A stretch of 64,000 nucleotides of DNA, taken from positions 1 through 64,000 of the forward strand of contig JADKHK010000011.1 in assembly GCA_016721845.1 (NCBI GenBank). Reading direction: 5' to 3'. Numbering within the stretch: the first letter of the stretch is position 1; each line of letters starts with the position of its first letter. Shown in pieces: positions 26,161 through 34,243 of this stretch. The notes under the pieces were generated by a model that worked only from the letters and a program-made list of their open reading frames with translations, was not told where the DNA came from and searched no databases. The stretch comes from Lysobacterales bacterium (GTDB taxonomy: Bacteria; Pseudomonadota; Gammaproteobacteria; Xanthomonadales; Ahniellaceae). A program made the translations under genes and the position numbers.

Positions 26161-26856
26161 ATGAACGAAGCAGCCGTCGCGGCCGCGGATTCCGGGGCCG
26201 CGACGGCCGCGAACGAACCGCGCCTCAAGCTCACCGAGATTTTCCACTCGCTGCAGGGCGAGGCGGACGCGGTCGGTTGGCCGACCGTCTTCATTCGCCT
26301 GACCGGTTGCCCGCTGCGCTGCACCTATTGCGACACCGCGTATGCCTTCTACGGCGGCGAATGGTGGACGATTGAATCAGTCCTGCAGAAAGTCGCGGAC
26401 TTCGCTGCGCGCCATGTCTGCGTGACCGGCGGTGAACCGCTCGCGCAACGCGCCTGCATCGATCTGTTGAGAGCCCTCTGTGATGCCGGCTATTCGGTGT
26501 CGCTGGAAACCAGCGGCGCGCTGGATATCGCGGCGGTCGACCCGCGCGTGTCCCGCGTCGTCGACCTGAAGACGCCCGATTCGAACGAGTGCGAGCGCAA
26601 TCGTTACGAGAACCTCGACCTGCTGAATCCGCACGACCAGCTCAAGTTCGTGCTGTGTTCGCGCGCCGACTACGAATGGGCGAAGCGCATCGTGCTGGAA
26701 CGCAGCCTGCATGCGCGCTGCGCGGTCCTGTTTTCACCGAGCCATCGCCAGGTCGCGCCGCGCGATCTGGCCGAATGGATCCTCGCGGACCGCTTGCCGG
26801 TCCGCTTCCAGCTCCAGCTGCACAAGCAGCTCTGGGGCGACTTGCCGGGGCGCTGA
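26161..26856 (+). CDS. queE: 7-carboxy-7-deazaguanine synthase QueE
   Basis: A 231-residue radical SAM enzyme that makes 7-carboxy-7-deazaguanine in queuosine biosynthesis. The cluster motif is CPLRCTYC (CxxxCxxC, about residues 44-51). The amino-terminal LTEIFHSLQGEADAVGWPTVFIR and the later VCVTGGEPLAQ and ETSGA segments match the family. It starts three bases after cpoB. queC, the next enzyme of the pathway, lies one gene further on. Confidence 0.95.
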   Translation: MNEAAVAAADSGAATAANEPRLKLTEIFHSLQGEADAVGWPTVFIRLTGCPLRCTYCDTAYAFYGGEWWTIESVLQKVADFAARHVCVTGGEPLAQRACIDLLRALCDAGYSVSLETSGALDIAAVDPRVSRVVDLKTPDSNECERNRYENLDLLNPHDQLKFVLCSRADYEWAKRIVLERSLHARCAVLFSPSHRQVAPRDLAEWILADRLPVRFQLQLHKQLWGDLPGR

Positions 26857-26858
26857 CG

Positions 26859-27278
26859 ATGATCACAACCGACTTGTTCTGGCCCTGCGCCGCGCTCGTC
26901 GCGTGGACCGCCCTGGTCTGGGTTGCCCTCTACGTGCAACGGATCGGCGAGATGCGCGCGAGCCGCATCGACGCGCAGCGCCTGTTCAACCGCAAAGCCC
27001 GTGTCGAACTGCTGCAGCGCACCTCGGCGGCTGACAACTTCAACAACCTGCTCGAACTGCCGATGCTGTTCTATGTCGCGATGGGCTTCGCGACCTTGCT
27101 GGCGGTGCACGATCGCTGGCTGTCGACGCTCGCCTGGACCTTCGTCGGGTTGCGCGTGTTGCACAGTCTCATCCACATCACCTACAACCGCGTCATGCAT
27201 CGCTTCATCGTCTACGCACTCGGCGCGCTGACGCTGTTCGCGCTGTGGGCGCTGCTGATGCTGCGGGTCGCCCAATGA
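26859..27278 (+). CDS. MAPEG-family membrane protein
   Basis: A 139-residue integral membrane protein with four predicted helices (FWPCAALVAWTALVWVALYV, ELPMLFYVAMGFATLLAV, LSTLAWTFVGLRVLHSLIH and FIVYALGALTLFALWALLML). It contains the MAPEG signature region FNNLLELPMLFYV and RVLHSLIHITYN. MAPEG proteins include glutathione-dependent membrane transferases; bacterial members mostly have unknown roles. It sits between queE and queC and overlaps queC by four bases, but nothing ties it to queuosine chemistry beyond location. Confidence 0.82.
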   Translation: MITTDLFWPCAALVAWTALVWVALYVQRIGEMRASRIDAQRLFNRKARVELLQRTSAADNFNNLLELPMLFYVAMGFATLLAVHDRWLSTLAWTFVGLRVLHSLIHITYNRVMHRFIVYALGALTLFALWALLMLRVAQ

Positions 27279-27952
27279 CGCAGCCCGCACCGCGCGCCGT
27301 CGTGCTCGTGTCGGGCGGCATGGACTCGGTCGCGACGCTCGCAATCGCCCGCGCGCAAGGCTTCGATTGCTACGCGCTCAGCGTCGATTACGGCCAGCGT
27401 CATCACGCCGAGCTCGATGCCGCGAAGCGCAATGCGCAGGCGCTCGGTGCGATCGCGCACAAGATCGTGCACATCGACCTGCGCATGCTCGGCGGTTCGG
27501 CGCTGACCGACGACATCGCCGTTCCGGAAGCGCCCAGCAGTGGTATTCCCGTAACCTACGTGCCGGCGCGCAACACCATCATGTTGTCGGTGGCGCTCGG
27601 CTGGGCCGAGGTGCTGGGTTCGCGTGATCTGTTCTGTGGCGTCAATGCAGTCGACTATTCCGGCTATCCGGACTGTCGGCCCGAGTTCATCCGTGCCTTC
27701 GAGCAGCTCGCCAATCTCGCGACCAAGGCCGGTGTCGAGGGCCAGCGCTTCACCGTGCATGCACCGCTGATGGCAATGTCGAAGGCCGATATCGTGCGTG
27801 CCGGGCTTGCCCATGACGTCGACTTCTCGACCACGGTCTCGTGTTATCAGGCAGACGAGGCCGGGCGTGCCTGCGGTCGCTGTGATGCCTGCCGGCTGCG
27901 CCGGCAAGGATTCGTCGATGCCGGCGTCGCCGATCCGACGCGTTATCGCTGA
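27275..27952 (+). CDS. queC: 7-cyano-7-deazaguanine synthase QueC
   Basis: A 225-residue ATP-dependent enzyme that converts 7-carboxy-7-deazaguanine to preQ0. The PP-loop is VLVSGGMDSVATLAIA (about residues 11-26). The zinc-binding cysteines are at the end (CYQADEAGRACGRCDACRLR). The ATG overlaps the stop of the MAPEG gene (ATGA). It is the last protein gene of the ruvB to queC run, just before tRNA-Lys. Confidence 0.97.
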   Translation: MTQPAPRAVVLVSGGMDSVATLAIARAQGFDCYALSVDYGQRHHAELDAAKRNAQALGAIAHKIVHIDLRMLGGSALTDDIAVPEAPSSGIPVTYVPARNTIMLSVALGWAEVLGSRDLFCGVNAVDYSGYPDCRPEFIRAFEQLANLATKAGVEGQRFTVHAPLMAMSKADIVRAGLAHDVDFSTTVSCYQADEAGRACGRCDACRLRRQGFVDAGVADPTRYR

Positions 27953-27977
27953 CCAGCGACGATTGCAGATAATTTCC

Positions 27978-28006
27978 TTGAGCGTTCATCTGCGCTCGCC
28001 TAAACT
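27978..28006 (+). promoter_or_regulatory. Promoter of tRNA-Lys
   Basis: TTGAGC (27978-27983) and TAAACT (28001-28006) are separated by exactly 17 bases. A GC-rich discriminator and a start near 28013 follow, about 20 bases before the tRNA. Confidence 0.6.
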
Positions 28007-28033
28007 TCGCGCCCCTTTCGGGAAGCAATCACC

Positions 28034-28109
28034 GGGTCATTAGCTCAGCCGGTAGAGCAGCGGACTTTTAATCCGTTGGTCGACAGTTCGAATCTGTCAT
28101 GACCCACCA
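28034..28109 (+). tRNA. tRNA-Lys (anticodon TTT)
   Basis: A 76-base cloverleaf with acceptor stem GGGTCAT pairing with ATGACCC. The D arm is GCTC..GAGC, the anticodon loop is CTTTTAA with TTT at positions 34-36, the T arm contains GTTCGAATC, and the CCA end is encoded. Placement after queC is conserved in related genomes. Confidence 0.97.
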
Positions 28110-28159
28110 CTTCCCGTCATCCAGTGCCACAGCGGGTCTCGGTCCGCCTGTTCCCGAGC

Positions 28160-31150
28160 TCATCCGACGCGCTGCAGGAAATCCGGGTGGCGGTTGAAGA
28201 CTTGCGTGCGCCAGTCCGCCTGGGTGCGGTCGAGGTCGTCCACTGGCAGGTTCGGCAGGTAGCCGCAGGCGCGGTTGCGGCCTTCCTGCTTGGCCACGTA
28301 CAGCGCGCGGTCGGCGATGCCGAGCACGAAGTCGATGCCGAACAGGTCCGGGCGTTCACGATAGAACGGATACCCGGACCAGCCGACCGAAGCCGTCGGC
28401 TCCAGCAGCACGCCGTCTTCGAGTTCGACGCGGACTTCGGCGATTTCACGCACGATGGCCTCGGCCAGTGCGCGCCCTTCGTCGCGGTGCCGCTGCGTGC
28501 CGATATAAACGAATTCCTCGCCGCCGAAGCGGAAGATCAGGTCGTTCGGTCGCTTGAAGGCCTGCAGTCGCTCGGCCACGGCCTTCAGGATCGCGTCACC
28601 AGCGGCATGGCCATGCTGGTCGTTCACGCGCTTGAAATGATCCAGGTCGATGCCGCAGACGATCAGGTCCGCCGGGTCGGACGCGGCGGCGACGGCCGCC
28701 CGCAGCTGGATGTCGCCCAGTTCGCTGCGCAGCCACTGGCCGAAGCGATGGCGATTCCACAGCCCGGTCAGCGGGTCGGTGTTGGCGGCGACCTGCAGCG
28801 CTTCGGTCTTGAGCGCGACCAAGCGCTCCAGTTCGGCGCCGCGCGCGCGCAGGGCACGTACGCGCCACTGCACGCCGGCACCGACCAGCAACAGCCCGGC
28901 GACCGCGAATGCAGCCATCGCCCAACCGCGCCGATACCAGAGCGCGACCACGGTCATCGGCACCGACGCGATACCGCCGCTGATGCCGGCCGCGTCCTGC
29001 GCCTCGACTTCGAACAGCAATTCGCCGGCGGGCAGGTTGGTGAAGTCGCGCCGCGTTTCGTTGCTCCAGTTGCTCCATTCGGTCGCCGCGTGGATGGTCC
29101 GGATACGCGAGCGGAACCGGTTTAACTCGGGCGCGCGGTAACTCGGCAGCGTGTATTCGACGCGCAGGCTGGCGCCCTCGCCGAGATTCAGCGGCGTGGC
29201 ATCGCCGCGGCCCTTCAGCAAGCTCACGTCGCCCACCGATACGTCGCGGATCAACACCTGTTGCGGCACCGGCTTCGGCACGTCCGCCTTCGGATCGATG
29301 CGCACGACATTCGAATCCTGAGCCAGCCATACGATGCCATCAGGGTCGACGTGCATCGAACGGGTTTTCTCGACGCTGACGAATTCATCGAAGATGCTGT
29401 GCTGGTGGTGATACACGCCAGTGATGTCTCGGCGCAAAAGTCGCAGCCGACTGTTCGGGTTGCTGATCAGCAATTGAGCGTCGTCAATGCGTTTGACATC
29501 TTGGATCGGCCCCGATTCTTCGGAGGGGACGATCGTGCTGGGGTGGAATCGCTGCCCATCGAACTCGTAGAACTGCCCGCCCTGCACCCAGATGCTTGCG
29601 TCGTCCCCAATCCGCTCCAGCGAAATCGTTGCCTTGGGCAGTCCTGCGGAATCATCGAACTCTTCAACTCGCGCTTCGGCCAATGTTGTGCCGTTGCTCA
29701 GTCGCAGTCTTGCTACACGCCCGACGAGTGAGCCCAGCCAAACCGTTTCCGGCTCGGTCTGCAGGATCGAGATCACATCAAAAGAAACATTCGGGTTTCG
29801 CTGTATTTCGCGCCATCCTGTTGGACCGCGTTGCAGTCTCGATACGCCGTTGCGCAGCCCTGCCCAGATATCGGTAGATGATTGAGCAACCGATGTCGCG
29901 GAAAACACCAGGTCGTTCGGGAGCGCGACGGCTCCGTCCTGCAATGACCAGATGCCGCGGATCGTGCCGACCAGGTCTGATCCGTTGATCGATCGAATCA
30001 TCAGGATCGAGGCCGGCGCTTGGTTGATCTGTTGCAGACTCCAGCGTTTTGAGTTGGATTCCTGTCGCAGGCTCACCACTGAGCCACCGTGAAAGGCGGA
30101 AATTCCCAGCTCAGTTCTGGTCAGCACCATCGATTGACCGAACAAATTTGGCGGCAATGAGAAGACGCGCGCTCGGGACGGATATTCGATTCTTGATATC
30201 GCGCTGCGCCAAGCGATCCATAGCGCTCCTTCGCGGTCGACCATCAGGGCTTGAGCGCCAGTGCCGACGTTCAGATCGGCAGGTTCAATGCGGTCGTGAA
30301 CTGCTCCATCAATACCGAGAATCGCAACACCCCCGTTTCCCTCAGGAATAGCGATCTTGTCGGCCGCTACCAGTTGGCCGATCCCGATTGGACGCATCAC
30401 GTCCGAGGCGCTGATCGTCGCCGACAGCATCGGCGGTTCGCCGTCTCGCCACCGCCATATGCCGAACGGCTCCCTTGTAATCGCCGCGTAGGATTTGTCC
30501 GGAAATTCAACGAGAGAGGAGACGCCGATGTTGGCGAACACGGCTCCACCGGGAACAAGAAGCGGGCCATCCGAGGTGATCCGACTCAAGCCGACACGAT
30601 GAACATGAATCAAGATGCTGTCGCTGGTTTGAAAAAGTCGACCGAACTCTTGTTCAGTGCGGAACGCCTTGAACCCTGACGATTGTCGGCATACCAGCAG
30701 CTCACTGGAACGCACACACCACATATCGCGATCTTCCGCGAATTCCCAGAAGTCGCCGCCGCCATGGAGCCCTTCTGGAAGCATTTCTCCGACATCAAGA
30801 ACCTCGTTGGCACCGCCTGGATCGGAAACCACCAGCAATGTTTCCGCGCCACCGACGACCAATTGCCCGGACCGAGTAACGCCAAGTGCCGTCACTGCGA
30901 AGTTGATACCGATGGGTAGTCGCCGCCAGTTCCGTCCGTCGAATTCCAGAACGCCGCGTTGGTCACCCGAATAAATGACCCCGTCGTGAGATTGAACAAG
31001 CGCATTGAATGCGGGGTCGGGATAGTCATCACCCAGCCGGATTTGCCGGATATCCCATGTTCGCGAAGGCAATGCTCCGACTTCAGCGGCACGCAGCGGC
31101 GAAACCGCAGACAAGAGAATCGCGAAGAGGATGAGATGTCGCAGTGGCAT
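28160..31150 (-). CDS. Membrane sensor diguanylate cyclase (periplasmic propeller, Y_Y_Y, GGDEF)
   Basis: A 996-residue sensor. A signal peptide (LILFAILLSAVSPLRA) is followed by about 600 periplasmic residues of two-component-type propeller repeats (for example DGVIYSGDQRGVLEFDG and DREGALWIAWRSAISRI). Next come a Y_Y_Y-like Ig domain (LRVEYTLPSYRAPELNRFRS), one transmembrane helix (AMAAFAVAGLLLVGAGVQW), a short coiled coil and a GGDEF domain. The active loop is FGGEEF, and a product-inhibition RxxD (RPND) sits in the right place upstream, so it should make cyclic di-GMP and be feedback-inhibited. The signal it senses is unknown. It faces away from the peptide cluster that starts 120 bases from its start codon. 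Confidence 0.9.
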   Translation of the reverse strand: MPLRHLILFAILLSAVSPLRAAEVGALPSRTWDIRQIRLGDDYPDPAFNALVQSHDGVIYSGDQRGVLEFDGRNWRRLPIGINFAVTALGVTRSGQLVVGGAETLLVVSDPGGANEVLDVGEMLPEGLHGGGDFWEFAEDRDMWCVRSSELLVCRQSSGFKAFRTEQEFGRLFQTSDSILIHVHRVGLSRITSDGPLLVPGGAVFANIGVSSLVEFPDKSYAAITREPFGIWRWRDGEPPMLSATISASDVMRPIGIGQLVAADKIAIPEGNGGVAILGIDGAVHDRIEPADLNVGTGAQALMVDREGALWIAWRSAISRIEYPSRARVFSLPPNLFGQSMVLTRTELGISAFHGGSVVSLRQESNSKRWSLQQINQAPASILMIRSINGSDLVGTIRGIWSLQDGAVALPNDLVFSATSVAQSSTDIWAGLRNGVSRLQRGPTGWREIQRNPNVSFDVISILQTEPETVWLGSLVGRVARLRLSNGTTLAEARVEEFDDSAGLPKATISLERIGDDASIWVQGGQFYEFDGQRFHPSTIVPSEESGPIQDVKRIDDAQLLISNPNSRLRLLRRDITGVYHHQHSIFDEFVSVEKTRSMHVDPDGIVWLAQDSNVVRIDPKADVPKPVPQQVLIRDVSVGDVSLLKGRGDATPLNLGEGASLRVEYTLPSYRAPELNRFRSRIRTIHAATEWSNWSNETRRDFTNLPAGELLFEVEAQDAAGISGGIASVPMTVVALWYRRGWAMAAFAVAGLLLVGAGVQWRVRALRARGAELERLVALKTEALQVAANTDPLTGLWNRHRFGQWLRSELGDIQLRAAVAAASDPADLIVCGIDLDHFKRVNDQHGHAAGDAILKAVAERLQAFKRPNDLIFRFGGEEFVYIGTQRHRDEGRALAEAIVREIAEVRVELEDGVLLEPTASVGWSGYPFYRERPDLFGIDFVLGIADRALYVAKQEGRNRACGYLPNLPVDDLDRTQADWRTQVFNRHPDFLQRVG

Positions 31151-31194
31151 GAGACAGGAAGGCGGCGAGTTCAGGCACCATAGAGAGTCACCAA

Positions 31195-31223
31195 TTGACG
31201 CGCAACGGTGCCAATCGTAGGCT
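31195..31223 (+). promoter_or_regulatory. Candidate promoter of the Xaa-Pro peptide cluster
   Basis: TTGACG (31195-31200), a 17-base spacer and TAGGCT (31218-31223) lie about 50 bases upstream of the first small peptide gene. The -10 is a poor match. Confidence 0.35.
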
Positions 31224-31273
31224 CGAAAAGCACTGCGATATTCCGTCGCAGGCGACGAACCGAGGGGAGTGCA

Positions 31274-31432
31274 ATGAATTCCATAGTCAAAGCGGGGTCG
31301 GCGGTTTCTGTGCCAACGTCATTGATCGATCAATTGCAGCGCATGGCCAAGCCGGTCGATGCGTCGATCATGGCGGCTCCTCAGGTTCCGGCGCCCGCAC
31401 CTCGTCCTGATCCCGGTCCGGGTCCCGCCTGA
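31274..31432 (+). CDS. Small peptide A with alternating Xaa-Pro tail (putative RiPP precursor)
   Basis: A 52-residue peptide with a strong ribosome-binding site (GAGGGGAG, 5-12 bases before the ATG). It has no Cys. Residues 12-22 read SVPTSLIDQLQ, and 20-30 of peptide B at 31588 read SVPSSLIEQLK, so the two are paralogous. The tail from residue 36 is proline-rich with Pro at every second position from 39 to 51 (PAPAPRPDPGPGP). A conserved leader-like helix plus a repetitive core next to an iron oxygenase is what one expects of a ribosomally made, modified peptide. That is inference; I do not recognise the family. It could instead be a small secreted or binding peptide. Confidence 0.6.
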   Translation: MNSIVKAGSAVSVPTSLIDQLQRMAKPVDASIMAAPQVPAPAPRPDPGPGPA

Positions 31433-31473
31433 GACCGTGTGACGGGCGTTTGCTCGGAGGCGAAAGGCTCAGG

Positions 31474-31513
31474 GTGTCAATCGACGTCCTTGCAAAGGGG
31501 CGTCGATTGACAC
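31474..31513 (+). repeat. Perfect 13-bp inverted repeat between the two peptide genes
   Basis: GTGTCAATCGACG (31474-31486) and CGTCGATTGACAC (31501-31513) are exact reverse complements around a 14-base centre. No T-run follows, so it is not a standard terminator. The right arm contains a consensus -35 hexamer TTGACA (31507-31512), with TAATAA 15 bases further on, so it may be an operator over a second promoter or an mRNA hairpin that sets the peptide A to B ratio. Confidence 0.7.
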
Positions 31514-31587
31514 GAAACGTGACGAGCTAATAACGTCGCCGGCCTCGCGAACGCGAGAGAGCGTTGACCTAATCAGGAGGAATTGCC

Positions 31588-31776
31588 ATGGACACCGGTG
31601 TACAGGCCGAATCGGCCATCGTCGTGCAAGTAGAGTCGAAGATTTCGGTGCCGAGTTCGTTGATCGAACAGCTGAAGAGTTTGACCAAGCTCGCGCCTGA
31701 GGTCATCGAGTCGATGATGGTCCCATCGCCCGGCCCATCCCCACGGCCGACGCCCGCGCCGGGACCGGGGCCGTGA
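31588..31776 (+). CDS. Small peptide B with alternating Xaa-Pro tail (putative RiPP precursor)
   Basis: A 62-residue peptide preceded by a near-perfect ribosome-binding site (AGGAGGAA, 7 bases before the ATG). The region SVPSSLIEQLK (residues 20-30) matches peptide A. From residue 46 to the last residue, 62, every second residue is proline: nine Xaa-Pro units with Ser, Gly, Arg, Thr or Ala between. Such a tail would adopt an extended polyproline II form. There is no signal peptide and no Cys. The 2OG/Fe(II) oxygenase gene begins 16 bases after the stop, which suggests the prolines or neighbouring residues are its target; this is inference. I know of no named family that matches. Confidence 0.65.
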   Translation: MDTGVQAESAIVVQVESKISVPSSLIEQLKSLTKLAPEVIESMMVPSPGPSPRPTPAPGPGP

Positions 31777-31792
31777 TCGGGTAGGTCGAACC

Positions 31793-32860
31793 ATGCAATT
31801 GCAATCGCTGGGGTTGGCCCTCAACCCCTGCGCCAGCATCAGCGTTCAAGGCGGCTCCGAGCCGCCTTTGTTCTTGGTGCGGGCGCCGATCAAGGGCGCG
31901 CACATCTGCGAGCGCCTGGTGACACCGGACGAGTTTCCGGCGGCCCACGGCTTTCTGGCCGCTGCACTGATTCGCGGCGAAGCCGTGGACCTCGTCTCCG
32001 AACAGGGCATCGACGAGTTGCGCGGCATCGGTTTGCTGGCGCCGATCGATGCCTTGCCGCAACCGGTGCATTACGACCTGTCGACCGAGCGTCACGGTCG
32101 GCTCGGGGCGGTTCTTGATCGACCGCAGGCGGTCGCGAGCGCGGGCGAGCCGATGCTCGGTCGCGGCCTGCGTCTGCCCGAAGACTGGAGCGACCTGCCG
32201 TTGCGCTTCCGGCCGCATCATCACGGCAGCGTCTGGGCGCCGGTTCTGGCGGACTCGGATGCAGATGCGATGCCGCCTGCGAACGCTGCGGCCGGCGAAT
32301 TCGATTCGCCCGCCACCCGCGACTTCTTCGCGCGCGAAGGTTACGTCGAGCTCCATGACCTGCTGCCCGCATCCCATGTCGCCGAGCTCGCACGTTACTA
32401 CTGGGCTTTGGCCGGCGAGGGCTTCCTGCAGCTCGACGACCACCGCGGCTGCCTGCGTCACATCGCGCACAGCCATCCGGTCGCGGACTTCTGGCACGAT
32501 CAGTTGAACGCGCGCGTCTCGCAACTGGTCGGGTGTGCGACCAAGCCTTCGTATTCCTTCGTGTCGCTGTATCGGGAAGGCGGCGACCTGAAGTGGCACG
32601 TCGACCGTCCGCCCTGCGAATACACGATCACGCTGCTGGTCGACTACGCGCCACTCGACGCCGCCGACCATTCGCCTTGGGCGCTGAAGCTGCGTGCCCG
32701 CGACGGCCGCACGCGCGAGCTGCATCAGCGCGTGGGCGACGCCCTGATCTTCAAGGGTCGCGAGCTGAAGCACAGTCGCGACGTGTTGCCCACCGGACAT
32801 CGTTCGGCCTCGCTGTTGTTCCATTTCGTCGACGCCGATTACGACGGAGTGATGGCTTGA
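31793..32860 (+). CDS. 2-Oxoglutarate/Fe(II)-dependent oxygenase of the Xaa-Pro peptide cluster
   Basis: A 355-residue protein. Residues about 170-350 form a prolyl-hydroxylase-like double-stranded beta-helix domain with the complete facial triad, H269-x-D271 in LKWHVDRPP and H327 in ELKHSRD. R337 (TGHRSAS) is placed to bind 2-oxoglutarate. Residues 1-150 are a separate domain I do not recognise; they include FLAAALIRGEAVDLVSE and GIDELRGIGLL and could bind a precursor peptide. It starts 16 bases after peptide B and its stop overlaps the TTG start of the next gene. Expected chemistry is hydroxylation or related oxidation of a peptide side chain. The peptide substrate is inferred from context only. 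Confidence 0.75.
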   Translation: MQLQSLGLALNPCASISVQGGSEPPLFLVRAPIKGAHICERLVTPDEFPAAHGFLAAALIRGEAVDLVSEQGIDELRGIGLLAPIDALPQPVHYDLSTERHGRLGAVLDRPQAVASAGEPMLGRGLRLPEDWSDLPLRFRPHHHGSVWAPVLADSDADAMPPANAAAGEFDSPATRDFFAREGYVELHDLLPASHVAELARYYWALAGEGFLQLDDHRGCLRHIAHSHPVADFWHDQLNARVSQLVGCATKPSYSFVSLYREGGDLKWHVDRPPCEYTITLLVDYAPLDAADHSPWALKLRARDGRTRELHQRVGDALIFKGRELKHSRDVLPTGHRSASLLFHFVDADYDGVMA

Positions 32861-34173
32861 CCGCGACGGCCGTGCCGCATCGCGTCGAGGCATTCTTCCG
32901 CCGCCTCGGCGACGACATCGCAGCCATGCTCGGCGAATCGCGCGAGGCCGTGTACGCGAATCTGGAAGCGGTGGCGCTGGCGAAACTCGCCGAGCACGAT
33001 CCGTCGGCGCATCTCGGTCACGCCGACCTGGTCGATTACGTGCTGGGTGCCGATGCGTTGTGCAAACAGGCCGATCTCGATGCCCGGTTCGCCGAACCGC
33101 CGTTGTCGCTCTACAACGGCGGGCATTTCGACATCTCGGCGTTGATCTGGCTCGACGGCACCACCAGCATCCACCAGCATGCGTTCTGCGGCGCCTTCCA
33201 CGTGCTGGCCGGGTCGAGCATCCATAGCCGCTACCGCTTTGCACCGTGGAGTGCGCCGGAGCCGATGCAGCGCGCCATCGCCGGCGAGCTGACGCTGGTC
33301 GACATCGAGGTGCTGCGTCCGGGCGACACGCGCGTGATCCGGCGCGGCGACACGCTGATCCACTCGCTGTTCCACATGATCCGGCCGTCGGTGACCATCG
33401 TCGTCCGCACCATCACCGACACGCCCGGTGCCGAAGTCCAGTACGACTATCGCTGGCCCGGCCTCGCGCATGATCCGTTCCACAAGCACGCACCGACGCT
33501 CCGCAAGCTGCAGTACCTGCGCATGCTGCGCGTGCTCGATGCCGATGCCTTCCAGAGCCATCTCGCACGCGTGCTGCCCGAAGCCGATTTGTACCTCGCG
33601 TACACGCTGGTGTCGGAGCAGATCCAGATCAGCGCCGATGTCGACGAGGCGCGGCGTCTGTCACGACTGTGCACGCGGCTGTCGTCGGCAGAGCGCGAGC
33701 TGCTGCATCGCGCCGCGCACAACGATCTGCTGAGCCGCAGCCTCATCGACCTGCGACGCAAACTGCACGCGCCGCAGCACCGCTTCCTGCTGGCCCTGTT
33801 GCTGAACGTGTTCGATCGCGCCGAGCTGCTGCGACTGGTGCAACGCGACACCGGCTGTGCCGATCCGGTCGCGCAGGTGTGCGAATGGATCAGCGAAATC
33901 AGCGGCAATAGCGAGCGTTATCCGAACCTGATCGGCATCGACTTCAACGCGACCGCGCTCGAGATGCTCGCCTGCATGTGGCGTGGAGCAGGTTTTGACG
34001 ACACCCTGCGGCATCTCGTTGAGCGTCATGGCGAAGACGAAGTGAGCCCGCATCGAGAAGCCTTGCAGGGGCTGCATTGCGCTTTGCAGCAGTGCGCCCT
34101 GTTCCATGCCGTGTTCGCCGACTTGCCCGGCAATGACCGCAAGGACGCATCGACGATTGCAAAGATTGATTGA
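32857..34173 (+). CDS. Cupin-like protein of the Xaa-Pro peptide cluster, function unknown
   Basis: 438 residues from a TTG at 32857 that overlaps the oxygenase stop by four bases (TTGA); a GTG at 32872 is an alternative start. Residues about 80-210 resemble a cupin/cysteine-dioxygenase-like barrel: GTTSIHQHAFCGAFHVLAG has the H-x-H pair (H106, H108) of cupin motif 1, and GDTLIHSLFHMIRPS could supply the motif 2 His. The usual motif 1 Glu is missing. The last 220 residues are helical and unassigned. Metal binding is likely. A role as a second modifying enzyme or partner of the oxygenase is inference from tight coupling. The fnr gene downstream has its own promoter. Confidence 0.6.
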   Translation: MTATAVPHRVEAFFRRLGDDIAAMLGESREAVYANLEAVALAKLAEHDPSAHLGHADLVDYVLGADALCKQADLDARFAEPPLSLYNGGHFDISALIWLDGTTSIHQHAFCGAFHVLAGSSIHSRYRFAPWSAPEPMQRAIAGELTLVDIEVLRPGDTRVIRRGDTLIHSLFHMIRPSVTIVVRTITDTPGAEVQYDYRWPGLAHDPFHKHAPTLRKLQYLRMLRVLDADAFQSHLARVLPEADLYLAYTLVSEQIQISADVDEARRLSRLCTRLSSAERELLHRAAHNDLLSRSLIDLRRKLHAPQHRFLLALLLNVFDRAELLRLVQRDTGCADPVAQVCEWISEISGNSERYPNLIGIDFNATALEMLACMWRGAGFDDTLRHLVERHGEDEVSPHREALQGLHCALQQCALFHAVFADLPGNDRKDASTIAKID

Positions 34174-34243
34174 GGTTCGCGGCTTGGACCAAAGTACCGT
34201 GGTCCGGCCGCGGCGACGACGTCCATCGATGATTTGTTCGGGC

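Noticed and set aside
31474..31513. The inverted repeat as a rho-independent terminator
   Set aside because: No T-run follows either arm and the 14-base loop is long, so it was listed as a repeat/operator candidate instead.
31474..31513. The inverted repeat as an FNR site
   Set aside because: The TTGAC and GTCAA elements point the wrong way and are 26 bases apart rather than 4.
31573..31839. Leftward small ORF over peptide B
   Set aside because: It is antisense to the peptide with a good ribosome-binding site and has no ribosome-binding site of its own.
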